A stretch of 64,000 nt of DNA from Rossellomorea marisflavi (GTDB taxonomy: Bacteria; Bacillota; Bacilli; Bacillales; Bacillaceae_B): positions 3,336,001-3,400,000 of the forward strand of contig NZ_CP081870.1 in the NCBI RefSeq assembly GCF_022170785.1, in the 5' to 3' direction. Both the position numbers and the translations under genes were made by a program. Below the pieces are notes generated by a model. That model had not been told where the DNA came from and did no database searches. It worked only from the letters and a program-made list of their open reading frames with translations. Positions 15,981 to 24,760 of the stretch are shown piece by piece. Each line of letters begins with the position of its first letter. Positions within the stretch are counted from its first letter, which is position 1.

Positions 15981-17177
15981 ATGTGGAAAAATAAAAACGT
16001 ATGGATCCTGCTGAGCGGTGAGTTCATCGCCGGACTCGGACTGTGGCTCGGGATCATCGGAAACCTCGAGTTCATGCAGGAAAAAGTACCGTCTGATTTT
16101 ATGAAGTCCCTGATCCTTGCTTCAGGATTGCTTGCCGGTCTAGCGGTCGGACCCTATGCTGGAAAGCTGATTGACAGGATGAAGAAAAAAACGGTCATGC
16201 TGGCTGCGGGCTTCATCCGGGTGGTGAGCGTGGTGTTCATGCTGATCGCCATTCACACCGGGTCCGTCCTATGGATGGTCGTTTTCCTCATGGTGATCCA
16301 GCTCTCTGCTGCATTCTATTTTCCTGCGCTTCAGGCAGCGATCCCCATGGTCGTAAAGGGAAAAGAGCTCCTGCAGATGAACGGGGTCCACATGAATGTG
16401 TCCACCCTATCAAGGATTCTCGGGACGGCACTTGGAGGCGTGCTCCTGGTCATCATGCCACTCTACATGCTTTATATCCTTTCCCTTTTGGCGTATGCCA
16501 TCCTATTCGGCCTCACCTGGTTCCTTTCATTCCAGGAAGAAGGGGCATCCACGGTGGCAAAAGGGAAATCAGGTGGATTCAAAGAAGTCTTCCCCGTGCT
16601 GAAGAATCTTCCCATCGTCTCCATGACGCTGGTCATGACCCTCATCCCCCTCCTGTTCATAGGGGGATTCAACCTGATGGTCATCAACATCAGTGAAATC
16701 CAGGACAGTACCGCCATCAAGGGATGGATCTATACGGCTGAGGGCCTCTCGTTCATGATCGGTGCCTTCGCCGTGAAGCGAATCGGAGAAAAGATTTCCC
16801 CTTACAGAATCCTGTTCACCTTCTCATTCATCATCGGGATTGCCCAACTGGTTCTGTACTTTGCCGGGAACCCGGTACTTTCGGTGCTGTCGTTCATCAT
16901 CTTCGGTTTTGCCGTCGGCTGCTTCTTCCCGACTGCGGCCACCATCTTCCAGACGAGGATGCCGAAAGACTATCATGGGAGGTTCTTCTCGTTCCGGAAC
17001 ATGCTCGACCGGATGGCCTTCCAGGTTGTCCTTCTCATGACAGGACTGCTTCTCGATCTTGTCGGGTTGCCTGTCATGACCGTCCTGTTCGGCGGATTCT
17101 CACTGATCATGACCACGATCTTCTACGTGAGATTCAAGGCACTGCAAGAGGAGAAGACTCAAGAAATCAACGTATAA
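15981..17177 (+). CDS. MFS transporter (macrolide-efflux-like, MFS_3 type)
   Basis: A 398-aa protein with about 12 membrane helices. GPYAGKLIDRMKKKTVML between helices 2 and 3 is the MFS loop motif; the long central loop contains SFQEEGASTVAKGKSGG. The C-terminal half has GFAVGCFFPTAATIFQTRMPKDYHGRFFS, typical of the Mef/MFS_3 drug exporters. The start at the ATG (15981) rather than the in-frame TTG 6 bases upstream is favoured by GAAGG spacing. The substrate is unknown. It ends at a bidirectional terminator. Confidence 0.85.
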   Translation: MWKNKNVWILLSGEFIAGLGLWLGIIGNLEFMQEKVPSDFMKSLILASGLLAGLAVGPYAGKLIDRMKKKTVMLAAGFIRVVSVVFMLIAIHTGSVLWMVVFLMVIQLSAAFYFPALQAAIPMVVKGKELLQMNGVHMNVSTLSRILGTALGGVLLVIMPLYMLYILSLLAYAILFGLTWFLSFQEEGASTVAKGKSGGFKEVFPVLKNLPIVSMTLVMTLIPLLFIGGFNLMVINISEIQDSTAIKGWIYTAEGLSFMIGAFAVKRIGEKISPYRILFTFSFIIGIAQLVLYFAGNPVLSVLSFIIFGFAVGCFFPTAATIFQTRMPKDYHGRFFSFRNMLDRMAFQVVLLMTGLLLDLVGLPVMTVLFGGFSLIMTTIFYVRFKALQEEKTQEINV

Positions 17178-17178
17178 A

Positions 17179-17219
17179 AAAAGACTGGAGACTCCTCTGT
17201 GGGGCTCCAGTCTTTCTTG
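17179..17219. terminator. Bidirectional terminator between two MFS genes
   Basis: AAAGACTGGAG/CTCCAGTCTTT stem with a 13-base loop, with A and T runs on either side. Confidence 0.88.
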
Positions 17220-17222
17220 TTA

Positions 17223-18410
17223 TTATGAAACTTCAGATGTTTCCAACTGACGGCCACGGCGTTTCTTCGAGACCCATGCGTAGGCAGCGATCGTGATGAT
17301 GATGATGCTTCCGCAAACCACGTAAAGGGATGAGTATCCCAGATGGGATGAAACGATTCCGAGAGCAAATGAACCAATCGCAATTCCAAGGTCATACATG
17401 ATAAAGAATGTAGACGTGGCATGCCCGGTACGTTCTTTCGGTGCTTTCTGGATGGCCATGGTCTGATAACTTGGGAGCAGTGCCCCATACCCAAGACCAA
17501 TCAATCCTGCGGAAACCAACAGCAGTCCTGTTGTATGCGTCACGCTGAGCATGAACAACCCGATTGCAAAGATCACAAGGGACGGATAGATGACAGCACT
17601 TGGACCTGAGCGGTCGAATAGGCGGCCCGTGAACGGTCTTGATAGCAGCATGACCGCTGCAAATACAACAAAGAACAAGCTGACTGATTCGAACAAACCA
17701 AGGGCTTTCGCGTACACCGAGATGAACGACATGATCCCGGAGTATGCAAGGGACGTCAAGAATCCTACGAATGCAATCGGCAATGCCTTGAATTCAAAGA
17801 TGTCTTCAAGTGTCATACGTCCTTTCGGCGACACCTTCGTTTTCTCCTCTTCTACCACTTCGATTCCGAACGAGCAGGCAAAGCCGATCAGCAATACGAC
17901 AGCCAGACCAAGGAAAATCATTTTAAACGGAAGGATCTGAAGCAGAGCCAATGATAGGAATGGTCCTACAACGACAGCAAGGTTCATGGACATGGCGAAA
18001 TAGCCAAGCCCTTCCCCTTTACGCTCTGCGGGTACCATATCTGCTGCAAGCGTCATGAGGACGGTGGAACACAGGGCGAAAAAGATCCCGTGTACAAAAC
18101 GCAATACCATCAACAGGAAGAAGCTGTTGACGAACGGATAAACGAATGTAAAGATACAAAATAAAAAAATGCCGGCGAGAAGTACTTTTCTCTTACCGAA
18201 CACCTCAAGGATCTTACCTGCAAATAAACGGACGATGATAGCTGCAATCAAGAAAATCGTTGTCACAAGTCCTGCCTGTCCTTCATTTCCTTGAAGATCA
18301 TCCAGCACATATACCGGTAGTATGGTCAACAACGAGTAAAAGACAAGGAACATAAAGAAGTTATTAATGACGGTCATGATGAATGGCCGCGTCCAGATTG
18401 GCTTATTCAT
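17223..18410 (-). CDS. MFS transporter, YwoG-like
   Basis: A 395-aa, 12-helix major facilitator. AGKILEVFGKRKVLLAG is the loop 2-3 motif and RFVHGIFFALCSTVLMTLAADMVP lies in helix 4-5, as in the YwoG drug-efflux-like subgroup. The divergent MarR gene upstream mirrors the ywoG-ywoH pair of B. subtilis, so it is probably controlled by that regulator. Promoter TTTACA-17-TATAAT on the minus strand. The substrate is unknown. Confidence 0.85.
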   Translation of the reverse strand: MNKPIWTRPFIMTVINNFFMFLVFYSLLTILPVYVLDDLQGNEGQAGLVTTIFLIAAIIVRLFAGKILEVFGKRKVLLAGIFLFCIFTFVYPFVNSFFLLMVLRFVHGIFFALCSTVLMTLAADMVPAERKGEGLGYFAMSMNLAVVVGPFLSLALLQILPFKMIFLGLAVVLLIGFACSFGIEVVEEEKTKVSPKGRMTLEDIFEFKALPIAFVGFLTSLAYSGIMSFISVYAKALGLFESVSLFFVVFAAVMLLSRPFTGRLFDRSGPSAVIYPSLVIFAIGLFMLSVTHTTGLLLVSAGLIGLGYGALLPSYQTMAIQKAPKERTGHATSTFFIMYDLGIAIGSFALGIVSSHLGYSSLYVVCGSIIIITIAAYAWVSKKRRGRQLETSEVS

Positions 18411-18462
18411 AACATTTCTCCTAACTGTTATTTAGTTTACTAACTTAATTAATGTCATGCTA

Positions 18463-18491
18463 ATTATAACGCGGATTTGTGAATTTGTAAA
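18463..18491 (-). promoter_or_regulatory. Promoter of the ywoG-like gene
   Basis: TTTACA, 17-bp spacer, TATAAT read on the minus strand. Confidence 0.75.
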
Positions 18492-18493
18492 CA

Positions 18494-18525
18494 TAGTTGC
18501 CATGACAACTACTTATGTCTATGAT
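18494..18525. promoter_or_regulatory. Palindrome and promoter of the MarR gene
   Basis: TAGTTG-6-CAACTA inverted repeat (18494-18511) overlaps the -35 box of a plus-strand promoter TTGCCA-16-TATGAT (18498-18525) and abuts the opposite -35 box. It is therefore placed to control both divergent genes; probable MarR operator. Confidence 0.6.
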
Positions 18526-18596
18526 AAAATTACCCTTCCTCATCCACATTTACGTTATGATAGAGGCAAGAATCTACTTTTAGCAGGTGATGAAAA

Positions 18597-19037
18597 ATGA
18601 ACACGACTTTTGATGAATCCATCGGTTTGAATACGAGTCACACGATCCGGAACGTCATCCGGTATCTTACCGTCCATTTGAAGGAATTTGATCTTACGCC
18701 GGAACAGTGGACCGTACTGAAACGCCTGGCAGCCAACGATGGGATCAGCCAGAAAGCATTGGCTGAGCTTGCCGACAAGGACCAGCCTACCGTCACTAGA
18801 ATCCTCGATATCCTTGAACGCAAAAATCTGATTACGAAGAAAAAGAATGTCGACGATCGCCGCTCCTTCTTGATCCACATCACGGATAAAGGGAAAAACG
18901 TGAAGCAGGAACTGACTCCTTTCATTGAGGATGTATTTGAAAATCAGATTTTAAAAGGGATTCCTGAAGAGAAGTTAGAAGTGTATAAAGAAGTCCTTCA
19001 ACTCATCAATCAGAATATGAGGGACAGGACGGACTGA
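18597..19037 (+). CDS. MarR-family regulator, YwoH-like
   Basis: A 146-aa winged-helix regulator. HLKEFDLTPEQWTVLKRLA opens the DNA-binding domain, DKDQPTVTRILDILERKNLI is the recognition helix, and the wing is KKNVDDRRSFLIHIT. Divergent from an MFS exporter with an inverted repeat between, so it is likely its repressor. The downstream TIM-barrel gene begins 16 bp after its stop and may be co-transcribed. The inducing ligand is unknown. Confidence 0.87.
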   Translation: MNTTFDESIGLNTSHTIRNVIRYLTVHLKEFDLTPEQWTVLKRLAANDGISQKALAELADKDQPTVTRILDILERKNLITKKKNVDDRRSFLIHITDKGKNVKQELTPFIEDVFENQILKGIPEEKLEVYKEVLQLINQNMRDRTD

Positions 19038-19053
19038 ATGAGGAGGCGGAACC

Positions 19054-19788
19054 TTGAAGAAAATACCTGTTGCCCTGCAGCTGTTTACGCTGAGGGAGGA
19101 AGTGGACAAGGATTTCAAAGGTACATTGAGAAAAGTGGCTGAGATGGGGTTCGACGGAGTCGAGCTTGCAGGTCACGGTGGGCTGGATATCCTGGAGGTT
19201 AAGGAGGCACTTCAATCCTGTGGACTGCAGGCCATTTCCAGCCATGTGCCCCTCGCAGATCTGCGGAATGATCTGAAGAAGGTCTTGGAGGAGCAATTGG
19301 AGCTCGGTGTGAAATTCATTGTATGCCCATACCTGACTGAAGAAGAGCGTGACTATGCGCTTTTGATCTCAGACTTGAATGCCATTGGCAAACGCTGTCA
19401 CGAAGCCGGCCTCACCCTTTGCTATCACCATCATGATTTCGAAGTGCTGACAGAATATAATGGACGCCCTGCCCTTTCTTCCATATTGGAAGAAACGAGC
19501 GTAAAGGCGGAGCTCGATGTATACTGGCTGACATATGCCGGGGAAAATCCGGCCAAGTGGATCGAACGCTACCATCCTCCCCTTGTTCACTTAAAGGATA
19601 TGACCACTGATGGGGAACGCTTCTTCGCGGAACTGGGAACTGGTGGTGTTGACCTGGAGCCTGTCTTCGCCTTAGAGGAAAGCGCTAACATCCATTGGTG
19701 GATCGTTGAACAGGATGCCTCGAAGACGAGCCCCATCGAAAGCGTGAGGAAAAGCATGGATTATTTAAAACAGATTGGATTGGCCTAA
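19054..19788 (+). CDS. Sugar phosphate isomerase/epimerase-family protein (xylose isomerase-like TIM barrel)
   Basis: A 244-aa protein of the AP endonuclease family 2 / xylose isomerase-like barrel group. QLFTLREEVDKDFKGTLRKVAEMGFDGVELAG is the typical opening; YHHHDFEV, ELDVYW, VHLKDM and the final IVEQD supply the metal-binding Glu, Asp and His set. TTG start preceded by AGGAGG. It resembles IolE and related inosose or sugar epimerases, but no sugar operon surrounds it, so the substrate is open. Its last codons form half of an 18-bp hairpin. Confidence 0.83.
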   Translation: MKKIPVALQLFTLREEVDKDFKGTLRKVAEMGFDGVELAGHGGLDILEVKEALQSCGLQAISSHVPLADLRNDLKKVLEEQLELGVKFIVCPYLTEEERDYALLISDLNAIGKRCHEAGLTLCYHHHDFEVLTEYNGRPALSSILEETSVKAELDVYWLTYAGENPAKWIERYHPPLVHLKDMTTDGERFFAELGTGGVDLEPVFALEESANIHWWIVEQDASKTSPIESVRKSMDYLKQIGLA

Positions 19789-19839
19789 CGAAGAAAGAAT
19801 TCTGCTTGCACTCCGGCAGGGTTCTTTCTTCGTTAGGCC
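19782..19839. repeat. 18-bp perfect inverted repeat without T tract
   Basis: GGCCTAACGAAGAAAGAA and its exact complement flank a 22-base loop that itself contains CTGC/GCAG. The left arm overlaps the stop codon of the preceding gene. No T run follows, so it is not a standard intrinsic terminator, though it could block 3' exonucleases. Confidence 0.85.
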
Positions 19840-19853
19840 AGATCTCCTCCAAT

Positions 19854-19886
19854 TAAAAAAAGACCCGCACCTCGGGGGCAGGGTCA
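19854..19886 (-). terminator. Terminator of the quinone reductase gene
   Basis: On the minus strand GACCC/GGGTC closing an internal GC-rich stem, followed by seven T. Confidence 0.7.
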
Positions 19887-19903
19887 AACTTCCTGTCTGT
19901 ATC

Positions 19904-20884
19904 TTACTTGATCAATGCCACGATTTTTCCTTTTACATGTCGTTCGGAAAGACGTTTGAGGGCGGCTGGTACTTCTTCCAAGCTCACCGTTTCTCCTAGC
20001 ATGGGATCAATCTTACCGCTTGCCACAAGGTCAAGCAGGTCATCGCCGATGGTCGCGAAATCTTTTTCGGCGTGACGATCTCCCGCATGATGACCCGCCT
20101 GCAGGGCAATTTCATGGACAGACGGTACGATGGAGAATGGTGATACACCAGAAAGGTCAGGTGCCCCGGCGATGTAAGCGATATGCCCCATATAGGCAAG
20201 CATGTCCAAGGATTCAGTGGCACTTTGCCTGCTGACGGCATCCACTACGGCGTCTACTCCCCGTCCATCGGTCAGTTCCCGTACCTTCTCCACTACATTT
20301 TCCTTTTTGTAGTCGACGACGTAATCCGCTCCAAGGGATTTTACATATTCATGGTTGTGCTCAGACGCCGTGGAGATGACCGTCTTTCCTTGAAGCTTCG
20401 CAAGCTGGACGCCGAATCCACCGACGCCGCCTGCTCCTCCGTGGATCAGGATCGTCTGGATGTGATCCAGTGGCAATTTCCGGTGAATGGCCTGGTAAGC
20501 TGTGTATCCGGCAGTTGGCAATGCGGCTGCTTCTTCGAATGAAACCGAATCCGGAATGATGGATACCGAGTGAGCTTTTACCGTACTGAATTCAGCAAAT
20601 GATCCTTTCTTGGTCCAATCTCCGTGATAAAGGACGCGGTCTCCTACTTTTGGATGGTCAACGCCTTCCCCAAGTTCAACCACAACCCCCGCACCGTCAA
20701 GACCGAGGATATGAGGATAGCTCCAAGCGGCATTTCCATTGGTACCTGTTTTATAATCAACCGGATTCAATCCTGCCGCATGAATCTCAACCAGGACTTC
20801 TCCTTTTCCGGGTGAAGGACGATCCACTTCCTCAACCTTCATCTCTTCCCATTGATTCTTCCCTTCCAACAGCAGTGCTTTCAT
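19904..20884 (-). CDS. Zinc-type alcohol dehydrogenase-like / NADPH:quinone oxidoreductase
   Basis: A 326-aa medium-chain dehydrogenase/reductase. AAGLNPVDYKTG and GLDGAGVVVELGEGV belong to the GroES-like N-terminal domain; ALPTAGYTAYQAI and the nucleotide motif IHGGAGGVGGFGVQLAK identify the quinone oxidoreductase branch. The catalytic zinc cysteines of alcohol dehydrogenases are absent, as expected for this branch. Likely reduces quinones or unsaturated carbonyls with NADPH. Ribosome binding site AAAGGAGG. The divergent HxlR-family gene is its probable regulator. Confidence 0.88.
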   Translation of the reverse strand: MKALLLEGKNQWEEMKVEEVDRPSPGKGEVLVEIHAAGLNPVDYKTGTNGNAAWSYPHILGLDGAGVVVELGEGVDHPKVGDRVLYHGDWTKKGSFAEFSTVKAHSVSIIPDSVSFEEAAALPTAGYTAYQAIHRKLPLDHIQTILIHGGAGGVGGFGVQLAKLQGKTVISTASEHNHEYVKSLGADYVVDYKKENVVEKVRELTDGRGVDAVVDAVSRQSATESLDMLAYMGHIAYIAGAPDLSGVSPFSIVPSVHEIALQAGHHAGDRHAEKDFATIGDDLLDLVASGKIDPMLGETVSLEEVPAALKRLSERHVKGKIVALIK

Positions 20885-20930
20885 CTATATTTCCTCCTTT
20901 ATTTTCATACTATGAACTGATAACTTCTAG

Positions 20931-20945
20931 GTATATAATATATAC
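20931..20945. promoter_or_regulatory. Palindrome between quinone reductase and HxlR genes
   Basis: GTATAT-AAT-ATATAC, a perfect inverted repeat 46 bp upstream of the reductase start. It overlaps AT-rich -10-like sequence, so it may be an operator; being so AT-rich it could also be chance. Confidence 0.45.
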
Positions 20946-21022
20946 TGTCTAACCATACCGCAAGTAGGCACTATTCTGTGCCCCAGTTACCGAATGGAAA
21001 CCATACAGGGAGGAGAAACACC

Positions 21023-21400
21023 ATGAAAGAACTTCAGCAAGACTACCACTGTGCCATCGATATGGTCATTGAGTTGATCGGAGGAAAGTGGAAAGTATTG
21101 ATTTTATGGAATCTGAACGAAGGGGACAAACGCTTTAATGAGTTGAGGCGCTCCATCCCGGACATCACCCAGAAGATGCTCACCCAGCAATTACGGGAAC
21201 TGGAGGCCCATGGTCTTGTGTCCCGTACTGTATTCCAGGAAGTCCCTCCCAGAGTGGAATATGCCACGACTGCCCTCGGCAAAAAGCTTCAGAAAACCCT
21301 CTTTGAAATGTGCAGATGGGGAGATGATTATGCAGAGGAAAAGGGCATCAATATGAACCGCTGCTGGACGACGTATGACTTCATGGAGAAACAGACCTGA
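21023..21400 (+). CDS. HxlR-family transcriptional regulator
   Basis: A 125-aa DUF24/HxlR winged-helix protein. Cys10 lies in DYHCAIDMVIELIGGKWKVLIL, the standard redox-sensitive position; MLTQQLRELEAHGLVSR is the recognition region. Two more Cys occur towards the C-terminus (MCRWGDD and NRCWTT), which could form disulfides. The start was set at the ATG after GGGAGGAG; an upstream GTG lacks a ribosome binding site. Divergent from the quinone reductase gene, which it probably controls. Confidence 0.88.
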   Translation: MKELQQDYHCAIDMVIELIGGKWKVLILWNLNEGDKRFNELRRSIPDITQKMLTQQLRELEAHGLVSRTVFQEVPPRVEYATTALGKKLQKTLFEMCRWGDDYAEEKGINMNRCWTTYDFMEKQT

Positions 21401-21419
21401 TTCCAGGCTCAAATACATG

Positions 21420-21463
21420 ACAGCATTCAACACTATTTCCCGGGAAAAGGGTTGAATGCTGTT
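21420..21463. terminator. Hairpin between convergent genes
   Basis: ACAGCATTCAAC/GTTGAATGCTGT, a 12-bp perfect stem enclosing TTCCCGGGAA. The T tract is poor; probably a bidirectional terminator or mRNA end structure. Confidence 0.6.
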
Positions 21464-21467
21464 GAAA

Positions 21468-22412
21468 CTAGGCGCGTATGAATGGCAAGGTCATACAGCG
21501 GATCCCTCCGCCCCCTTTTTCCAATTCATTCACGTCCACTTCGATGATGCGTAATTGCTTCCGTTTCGGGTGTTCCTTCAGGATGTGCCTGTTCATTTTC
21601 GTGGAGACAAGCAAGGTTTCCGGATTCAGGTTCAGGAAATTGATATCCGCTACCGTATGGGACACGTCGTCGGTCCAAAGAATGTCATAACCATGCCGCC
21701 TCAGGAAATCCCCAAGCATATAATAATGGGATCCCCCCTCATGGACGACCTGTACAGGCAGGAAACGCATATATCCTTTAGCCAGGATCACGCCTTCACC
21801 CACCGCATTGAGATTCATATCCAGATGAAGGGTATCGCCTCTCCTCGGGAGATCGATGATGGCGATTTCACTATAGCCTGCGTCAAACATCTTCCCCTGC
21901 ACGGCTTCGATGCTTTCGATACTTGTCCTTAGACCCGTATTGACGAGGATTGCGTCTTTATTTAACAGCATAAGATCCCCGTACTCCAGTGCCTTCAGTT
22001 CATTGTTATCCTCAATCCGGAAAATATCAGGTTCGAACCATTCACTGAAGAGACGGTGGGAATGCGCATACTCTGGTGCCCTCATCGATGTCCCGGCATC
22101 TCCGGGAATCAGACGGTCACGAAACACACAAGCAAGATCCCTCACAAAGATCCTGTTGATGAGTTGACGGCTCAGCGCAGCATCATCCTCCTTCAGATAG
22201 TCCGCATAATCAATGACCTTGACACCTTCCGACTCCATCGCTGCCTTCATCGCCTGGAAGTTTTCCAACGCGATCTCGTGATCAACAGGTTTTTCCCACT
22301 GCACGTAATCGGCTGTTTTTTGATCGGGAACGTCCAGGGTGGAAGGGGAACATACCAGTACGGTCTTCAATTCACCAAATTCATTTTCACATCTCGGCTG
22401 TATCTTATCCAT
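21468..22412 (-). CDS. Arginine deiminase / amidinotransferase-family protein
   Basis: A 314-aa member of the guanidino-modifying superfamily. Visible elements: RCENEFGELKTVLVCSP at the N-terminus, FVRDLACVF, EYGDLMLLN, GDTLHLDMNLN with the catalytic His, and GGGGIRCMTLPF with the nucleophilic Cys at the C-terminal end. It differs clearly from the shorter relative at 4139-4993, so the two probably have different substrates. No arginine-catabolism genes are nearby. Ribosome binding site GGAGG. Confidence 0.85.
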   Translation of the reverse strand: MDKIQPRCENEFGELKTVLVCSPSTLDVPDQKTADYVQWEKPVDHEIALENFQAMKAAMESEGVKVIDYADYLKEDDAALSRQLINRIFVRDLACVFRDRLIPGDAGTSMRAPEYAHSHRLFSEWFEPDIFRIEDNNELKALEYGDLMLLNKDAILVNTGLRTSIESIEAVQGKMFDAGYSEIAIIDLPRRGDTLHLDMNLNAVGEGVILAKGYMRFLPVQVVHEGGSHYYMLGDFLRRHGYDILWTDDVSHTVADINFLNLNPETLLVSTKMNRHILKEHPKRKQLRIIEVDVNELEKGGGGIRCMTLPFIRA

Positions 22413-22493
22413 GTCATTGCCTCCATCACTTCATATGCTCATTAGAATCCCCCTTGCATCATCCGAGCATACAAAAAAAGAGACAAGGAACCC

Positions 22494-23222
22494 TCATCTC
22501 TTAGCGGCTTTCAAGCTATTCAAAAATGGACATTTACTAATGGAGGCATCATCATCTCCCAGATAGTATTGCTGCCATTCAAAATTATCTTCCTGACCGT
22601 ACCACTTCAAACTAGGATGAACCTCTACCTCATCGTACTTCTCAAGGCGATATCTGATGATTTTTTTCATTTTCTGACCAAGGGGTGTTCCTGAATTGAT
22701 TTCTTCGAACACCCATCGCGGCTGAAAGGCCATCATGAAGTAAGGGAAGTGTCGGCTCTTCCGTTTTTGATGAGCAGGGGTCGCACAGAATGCAAAGTAC
22801 GACTCTCCGTGATGACAGAATTCCCATGAATGATGGGAGGGATCTTCTGAAATGCCCTCAGGCCATGGTACGGGGTCATCTGCGTGAAGCTGATTCAGCA
22901 GCCCCCAGAATCGATCCCTGAATCCATCGACTGTTCCTTCCTTCCATTCAAAGAATACGACCAAGGAGGTAAATGTGCCGGCTGACCTCGACATGCGTGT
23001 GTATTCTGACAGCATAGAAGCGAGTTTTCCACCTGCGGCTTCCGGTTCGCCTGAAGCGAAGCCGTACCTTACCATATCTTTTTGAAAGCCTTGAACTCCT
23101 GGAACGCAAGGGTATGGCTGATCACGATTTTCCATCATTTCCTTGAAATAATCGTATGCCTCTTGCTCCCATTCTTTCATCGCGTCTCTGTTCCCTTCGA
23201 TCCATTCACGATTCAGAATCAT
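22494..23222 (-). CDS. YqcI/YcgG-family protein
   Basis: A 242-aa soluble protein of the YqcI/YcgG family, function unknown. Typical segments are PYPCVPGVQGFQKDMVRYGFA, HSWEFCHHGESYFAFCATPAH and SRHFPYFMMAFQPRWVF; Cys and His are frequent but no established metal motif is known to me. The C-terminus has SKCPF. The start follows GAGGGGGGAC. It lies directly downstream of a LysE-family gene, repeating the ycgF-ycgG neighbourhood of B. subtilis. Confidence 0.85.
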   Translation of the reverse strand: MILNREWIEGNRDAMKEWEQEAYDYFKEMMENRDQPYPCVPGVQGFQKDMVRYGFASGEPEAAGGKLASMLSEYTRMSRSAGTFTSLVVFFEWKEGTVDGFRDRFWGLLNQLHADDPVPWPEGISEDPSHHSWEFCHHGESYFAFCATPAHQKRKSRHFPYFMMAFQPRWVFEEINSGTPLGQKMKKIIRYRLEKYDEVEVHPSLKWYGQEDNFEWQQYYLGDDDASISKCPFLNSLKAAKR

Positions 23223-23282
23223 TGGTGTCCCCCCTCGGAAATACACCACATGATATGTAACGGTCATGAACTGGGTGTCTGT

Positions 23283-23912
23283 CTAGGAGAACAATACATC
23301 CGCTGCACGGATGGCAAAGTAAATGCCGAAGCCGAACATGACCACTCCAGAGAGTATCGAGATGAGACGCAATGCACCCGGACGGACATATTTCTTGGCA
23401 CCCGTGGCAATGATGGCCATGGTGATATCCCAAATCGTGATTCCGATAAAAATCCCCAGGCTATATAGGAGGACATGACCTGTTCCGTAGGAGGAAGTCG
23501 TTTGAGCAAGGATCGAACCGTAAATCCCAAGCCAAAAAATGATGCTGAGGGGATTCGATAGTGCCATGATAAAACCTGTCCATAGCGATTTTCTCTTGGA
23601 CTCTCCTTCAGCCCCCTGTTGCGGTTGCATCAGTTCATGGGATTTCGCAATACTTTCAATACCCGTGAAGATCAGGATGAACGCACCCGACATCCACAGG
23701 ATCAATTGGATGATCGGCGTGTCGATGAACGGTGCGAGCCCAAAGTAAATGGCAAGCATGAAGATGGCGTCGGCTCCCATGCCTCCGACGCCTACGAGCC
23801 ATGAATGCCAAAATCCATAGCGTATCCCCTTGTCCAACTGAGCCGCATTGATTGGCCCCATCGGTGCAGACAAAGATAATCCCAGGAAGATATAACTGAA
23901 GAAAATACTCAT
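23283..23912 (-). CDS. LysE/RhtB-family amino acid exporter, YcgF-like
   Basis: A 209-aa membrane protein with about six helices. GLSLSAPMGPINAAQLDKGIRYGFW is the LysE-family signature; ALSNPLSIIFWLGIYG follows in helix 4. Exports an amino acid or related solute, identity unknown. 60 bp upstream of the ycgG-like gene, probably one operon. Confidence 0.87.
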   Translation of the reverse strand: MSIFFSYIFLGLSLSAPMGPINAAQLDKGIRYGFWHSWLVGVGGMGADAIFMLAIYFGLAPFIDTPIIQLILWMSGAFILIFTGIESIAKSHELMQPQQGAEGESKRKSLWTGFIMALSNPLSIIFWLGIYGSILAQTTSSYGTGHVLLYSLGIFIGITIWDITMAIIATGAKKYVRPGALRLISILSGVVMFGFGIYFAIRAADVLFS

Positions 23913-24064
23913 GAATGCCCACCTTTACCACGTCTTTCTTCCATTGTATTCAGGCTTGTCTTGAAATAGTCGTGGATATTGTGGTGGGGACCTTCTGCTT
24001 TGCATGTAATCCTGCGCAGTGTACATACTAAATGGCGAATGACAGTTTCCAGGAGGGATACACA

Positions 24065-24661
24065 ATGGACCAACAGCCTTTCAACCAGCAACACATGCAG
24101 GCACCGCCGAATCATGGCGGGCATGAACTATTTGATGCCCACGAAGTGATTGCAGGAATCATCTCCATGCTTGATCAGTATCAAATGTATGAGCCCCACA
24201 TTCAGGATCCGGCCCTGAAGGACATCCTTCATCGCCAGTCCTCATTTGTGACAACGCTATATAATACCATTGTCGAAAGCTTCTCAACAGGCAGCAAGCC
24301 TCAGGTTCCGACACAGGTTTACGAGATGACGCAGGAGCATCAAACCGTTTATGGCATCAAAGCAGGAGCGCCCAAAAAGCCGAATGCGTCTGTACAGGAC
24401 CTATCGGACAATGGCTTATCCGCTTACATGCTCGGTCAGACCAAGTCCCTCGCCTCCCTTCTTGCCATGACGGCCCTTGAAATGACCAATCCCGTCCTGA
24501 GAAGAGTGGTGGCAGATAGCGTGCCGAACTTCATCGAGATGAGCTACGAAACCTTCCTTTATCAGAATAAACATGGGTACTATCAGGTTCCTCAGCTGCA
24601 GGCTCAGGACATGGCCCTCATGCTTCAAAGTTATGCCCCTTCCAATCAAACTAAGCATTGA
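24065..24661 (+). CDS. Spore coat protein, CotF-like
   Basis: A 198-aa protein of the coat protein F family. The N-terminus is Gln/Pro/His-rich (QQPFNQQHMQAPPNHGGHE). The helical body has FDAHEVIAGIISMLDQYQMYEPHIQDPALKDIL, close to ferritin-like CotF/YhcQ-type proteins, and the tail holds Tyr and Gln (NKHGYYQVPQLQAQDMALML). The start was set after AGGAGGGA. Presumably sigma-K or sigma-E dependent and mother-cell specific; CATACTAAA at about 24024 is only a partial match to a sigma-K -10 box. Confidence 0.85.
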   Translation: MDQQPFNQQHMQAPPNHGGHELFDAHEVIAGIISMLDQYQMYEPHIQDPALKDILHRQSSFVTTLYNTIVESFSTGSKPQVPTQVYEMTQEHQTVYGIKAGAPKKPNASVQDLSDNGLSAYMLGQTKSLASLLAMTALEMTNPVLRRVVADSVPNFIEMSYETFLYQNKHGYYQVPQLQAQDMALMLQSYAPSNQTKH

Positions 24662-24663
24662 TC

Positions 24664-24701
24664 AAAAAATCCCGTCCTTCGTTTTGAAGGACGGGATTTT
24701 T
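24664..24701 (+). terminator. Terminator of the coat protein gene
   Basis: AAAAATCCCGTCCTTC/GAAGGACGGGATTTTT perfect stem with a 4-base loop. Confidence 0.92.
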
Positions 24702-24760
24702 CACATGCCCACCCATCCAGACATATGATGGTTGATAAAAAGGCATGGAGGTGTATTTCG

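Noticed and set aside
24024-24032. Sigma-K promoter of the coat protein gene
   Set aside because: CATACTAAA matches the -10 only partly and no clear AC-type -35 was found at the right distance, so it was not listed as a feature.
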